NCBI GenBank assembly: GCA_023432985.1
Contig: JAEZEQ010000040.1
Location: 1-64,000 of the forward strand
Direction: 5' to 3'
Source: Bacteroidota bacterium
GTDB taxonomy: Bacteria > Bacteroidota > Bacteroidia > CAIKAF01
Length of the DNA stretch: 64,000 bases
Below are positions 62,708 through 64,000 of the stretch, one piece after another. Position 1 is the stretch's first letter. Each line of letters opens with the position of its first letter. Under the pieces are notes generated by a model. It saw only the letters and a program-made list of their open reading frames with translations. It was not told the DNA's origin and did no database searches. Made by a program: the position numbers and the translations under genes.

Positions 62708-63883
62708 ATGGAAATAGATTATCCCTATTTTTTTGAAGCCAGAACTTATCCGCTACACAACAAACCGGATGCATACGGACAATTTGTCCGCATGAAGGCC
62801 TATGCAGGGGAAAATGCTTTTCTGGCAAATAGCATCGAACTGCTGCAAAAAAAAGGAAATGGGAAATTTTTATGCGGATATTTAGCATACGAACTCAATG
62901 CTGCTTTCGAAAAAATCCCTTCACCGGATTCGGGTAAATCTATAGCTCCATTGCAATTTTTCGAACCCGAAAAGATGCAGTTCTACGATAAAATGGAAGA
63001 GGATCAGGATTGCGATTTTTCCGTTGAATGGATAGAAAAACCTCGTGCCGATTTCAGTAAAAAAGAATATATAAATACCATACATGCAATTCAGGCCCAT
63101 TTGCAAGCCGGGGATATATACGAACTTACCTTCTGTATGCAATTGAAAGGCAAAGCCCGCATTAGGAATCCCTATGCTTTCTATAATCAGCTCTGCCGAC
63201 TGAATCCCGCACCTTTTTCGGCCTTATTGAAACAAAAAAATCTTTGGCTTTTTTCTGCCAGTCCGGAACGATTTTTGGTAAAAAGAGACCGGCTTATCGC
63301 TTCCCAACCCATCAAAGGTACTATCAGACGGAGCTCGGATAAAACGGAGGACGAAAAATTAAAAAAGGAATTATTCCTCTCCGAAAAAGAAAGAGCAGAA
63401 AATGTAATGATTGTAGACCTGGTGCGAAATGATTTGTCGCGCATTGCACAGAAAAACAGTGTAGAAGTGAAAGAACTATTCGGACTCCACACTTTCCCCA
63501 CGGTTCATCAATTGATCTCGACCATTGAAGCCCGCGTAAAGGATGATATAGATACGATAGACATATTGCGAGCCTGCTTTCCTCCGGGAAGTATGACCGG
63601 CGCGCCAAAAATAAGCGCTATGCAGATTATTTCGGCATTAGAAAAAAATAAAAGGGGACTTTTCAGCGGTTCGGTGGGTTATTTAACCCCCGACGGTGAT
63701 TTCGATTTTAATGTAGTGATCCGCTCCGTTATTTACGACGAAAATACCCACGAAATAAGCATCCCCATAGGTGGTGCCATTACCCTTAAAAGTAAGCCCG
63801 AAGCCGAATACGAAGAATGTAAACTCAAAGCTGCCGCCACGATAAAGGCATTGGCATTAGAAGCGGAGGATATCCTATGGTAA
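62708..63883 (+). CDS. pabB: Aminodeoxychorismate synthase component I
   Basis: It aminates chorismate to aminodeoxychorismate for folate synthesis, using ammonia from a PabA partner. The 391 residues include QAGDIYELTFCMQL near 137, SASPERFLV near 180, QPIKGTIRR near 200 (the PIKGT lysine form is typical of PabB rather than anthranilate synthase), NVMIVDLVRNDL near 233, and FPPGSMTGAPK near 292. The start ATG follows a TAAAATTG box by four bases. It overlaps tilS by seven bases. Confidence 0.88.
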   Translation: MEIDYPYFFEARTYPLHNKPDAYGQFVRMKAYAGENAFLANSIELLQKKGNGKFLCGYLAYELNAAFEKIPSPDSGKSIAPLQFFEPEKMQFYDKMEEDQDCDFSVEWIEKPRADFSKKEYINTIHAIQAHLQAGDIYELTFCMQLKGKARIRNPYAFYNQLCRLNPAPFSALLKQKNLWLFSASPERFLVKRDRLIASQPIKGTIRRSSDKTEDEKLKKELFLSEKERAENVMIVDLVRNDLSRIAQKNSVEVKELFGLHTFPTVHQLISTIEARVKDDIDTIDILRACFPPGSMTGAPKISAMQIISALEKNKRGLFSGSVGYLTPDGDFDFNVVIRSVIYDENTHEISIPIGGAITLKSKPEAEYEECKLKAAATIKALALEAEDILW

Positions 63884-64000
63884 AAACTTTTCCCATAGAT
63901 TTTAGCAATTTTTTCCCCGACAAAAAGGAGAAAATTCTTTTAGCGCTCAGCGGTGGAGCCGACAGTATTTGTCTTTTGTTTCTGCTCAAAGAAGAAGGCT
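63877..64000 (+). CDS. tilS: tRNA(Ile)-lysidine synthase TilS, N-terminal part
   Basis: A partial gene cut by the window end. The ATG at 63877 lies inside the end of pabB. About 41 residues are visible: MVKTFPIDFSNFFPD then KILLALSGGADSICLLFLL. The SGGADS loop is the PP-loop that binds ATP. TilS converts C34 of an AUA-reading tRNA(Ile) to lysidine and is essential in most bacteria. Other PP-loop enzymes (for example TtcA) are possible, but the short N-terminal lead before the loop and the placement favour TilS. Confidence 0.7.
   Translation, partial: MVKTFPIDFSNFFPDKKEKILLALSGGADSICLLFLLKEEG

Overview
The window reads as a chromosomal segment of a Bacteroidota bacterium with roughly 40% G+C by eye. 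The evidence is consistent: start-proximal TAnnTTTG promoter boxes, the LpxC/FabZ fusion followed by LpxA, a type IX secretion (T9SS) C-terminal signal, SxSC-type lipoprotein signals, a Porin_10-like porin, the miaB / sigma-54 activator / LptE cluster, and a SUF iron-sulfur system. A genus cannot be named from the sequence. No rRNA, tRNA, CRISPR array, prophage or insertion sequence was seen. Coding density is high, and the only gene-free stretch over 300 bases is 1-943, which is a mosaic of palindromic repeats.

Layout, left to right. 1-943: repeats and a terminator. 944-4744 (minus): sufABCD. 4867-6915 (plus): thiL and asd. 7090-11078 (minus): a four-gene operon of exported proteins (tail-fibre-like protein, T9SS cargo, two small lipoproteins). 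11275-13431 (minus): a PpiD/SurA-type foldase. 13670-15958 (plus): UvrD-type helicase. 15955-19700 (minus): a DUF417 protein, then the operon usp / RPE-CBS fusion / DAHP synthase. 19805-29239 (plus): nucleoside phosphorylase, queE, a PorE-like OmpA protein, a glycerophosphodiesterase-like lipoprotein, a 1112-residue lamin-tail protein, truB and a YhhQ transporter. 29226-44727 (minus): lptE, a sigma-54 activator, miaB, membrane proteins, an FtsX-type permease, a paraoxonase-like protein, an ABC ATPase, lpxA, lpxC/fabZ, an O-methyltransferase and rdgB. 44810-56601 (plus): porin, fabI, a phosphoesterase, dapA, dnaB, a GT-C glycosyltransferase and a CNNM/CorC protein. 56657-64000: lemA (minus), ribF and an LRR protein (plus), a TPP-riboswitch-controlled TonB receptor and lptG (minus), pabB and the first part of tilS (plus).

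The genes fall into a few shared themes. Envelope building is the largest: LpxA, LpxC/FabZ, LptE, LptG, FabI, DapA, PpiD-like and PorE-like proteins, porin and TonB receptor. Thiamine supply is represented by ThiL and the riboswitch-controlled receptor. tRNA modification and decoding are represented by TruB, MiaB, QueE, YhhQ and TilS. Aromatic and folate precursor supply is represented by DAHP synthase and PabB.

The items most worth a second look are: an epimerase-like domain fused to a KdsD-type CBS pair beside DAHP synthase; a readable translational switch downstream of the TPP riboswitch; a set of genes whose start codons sit only 5-8 bases after the -7 box, implying leaderless transcripts; the palindromic repeat mosaic at the left edge; the four-gene surface operon with TGCAA repeats upstream; the paraoxonase-like protein closing the lipid A operon; and a 71-base ribF/LRR gene overlap.
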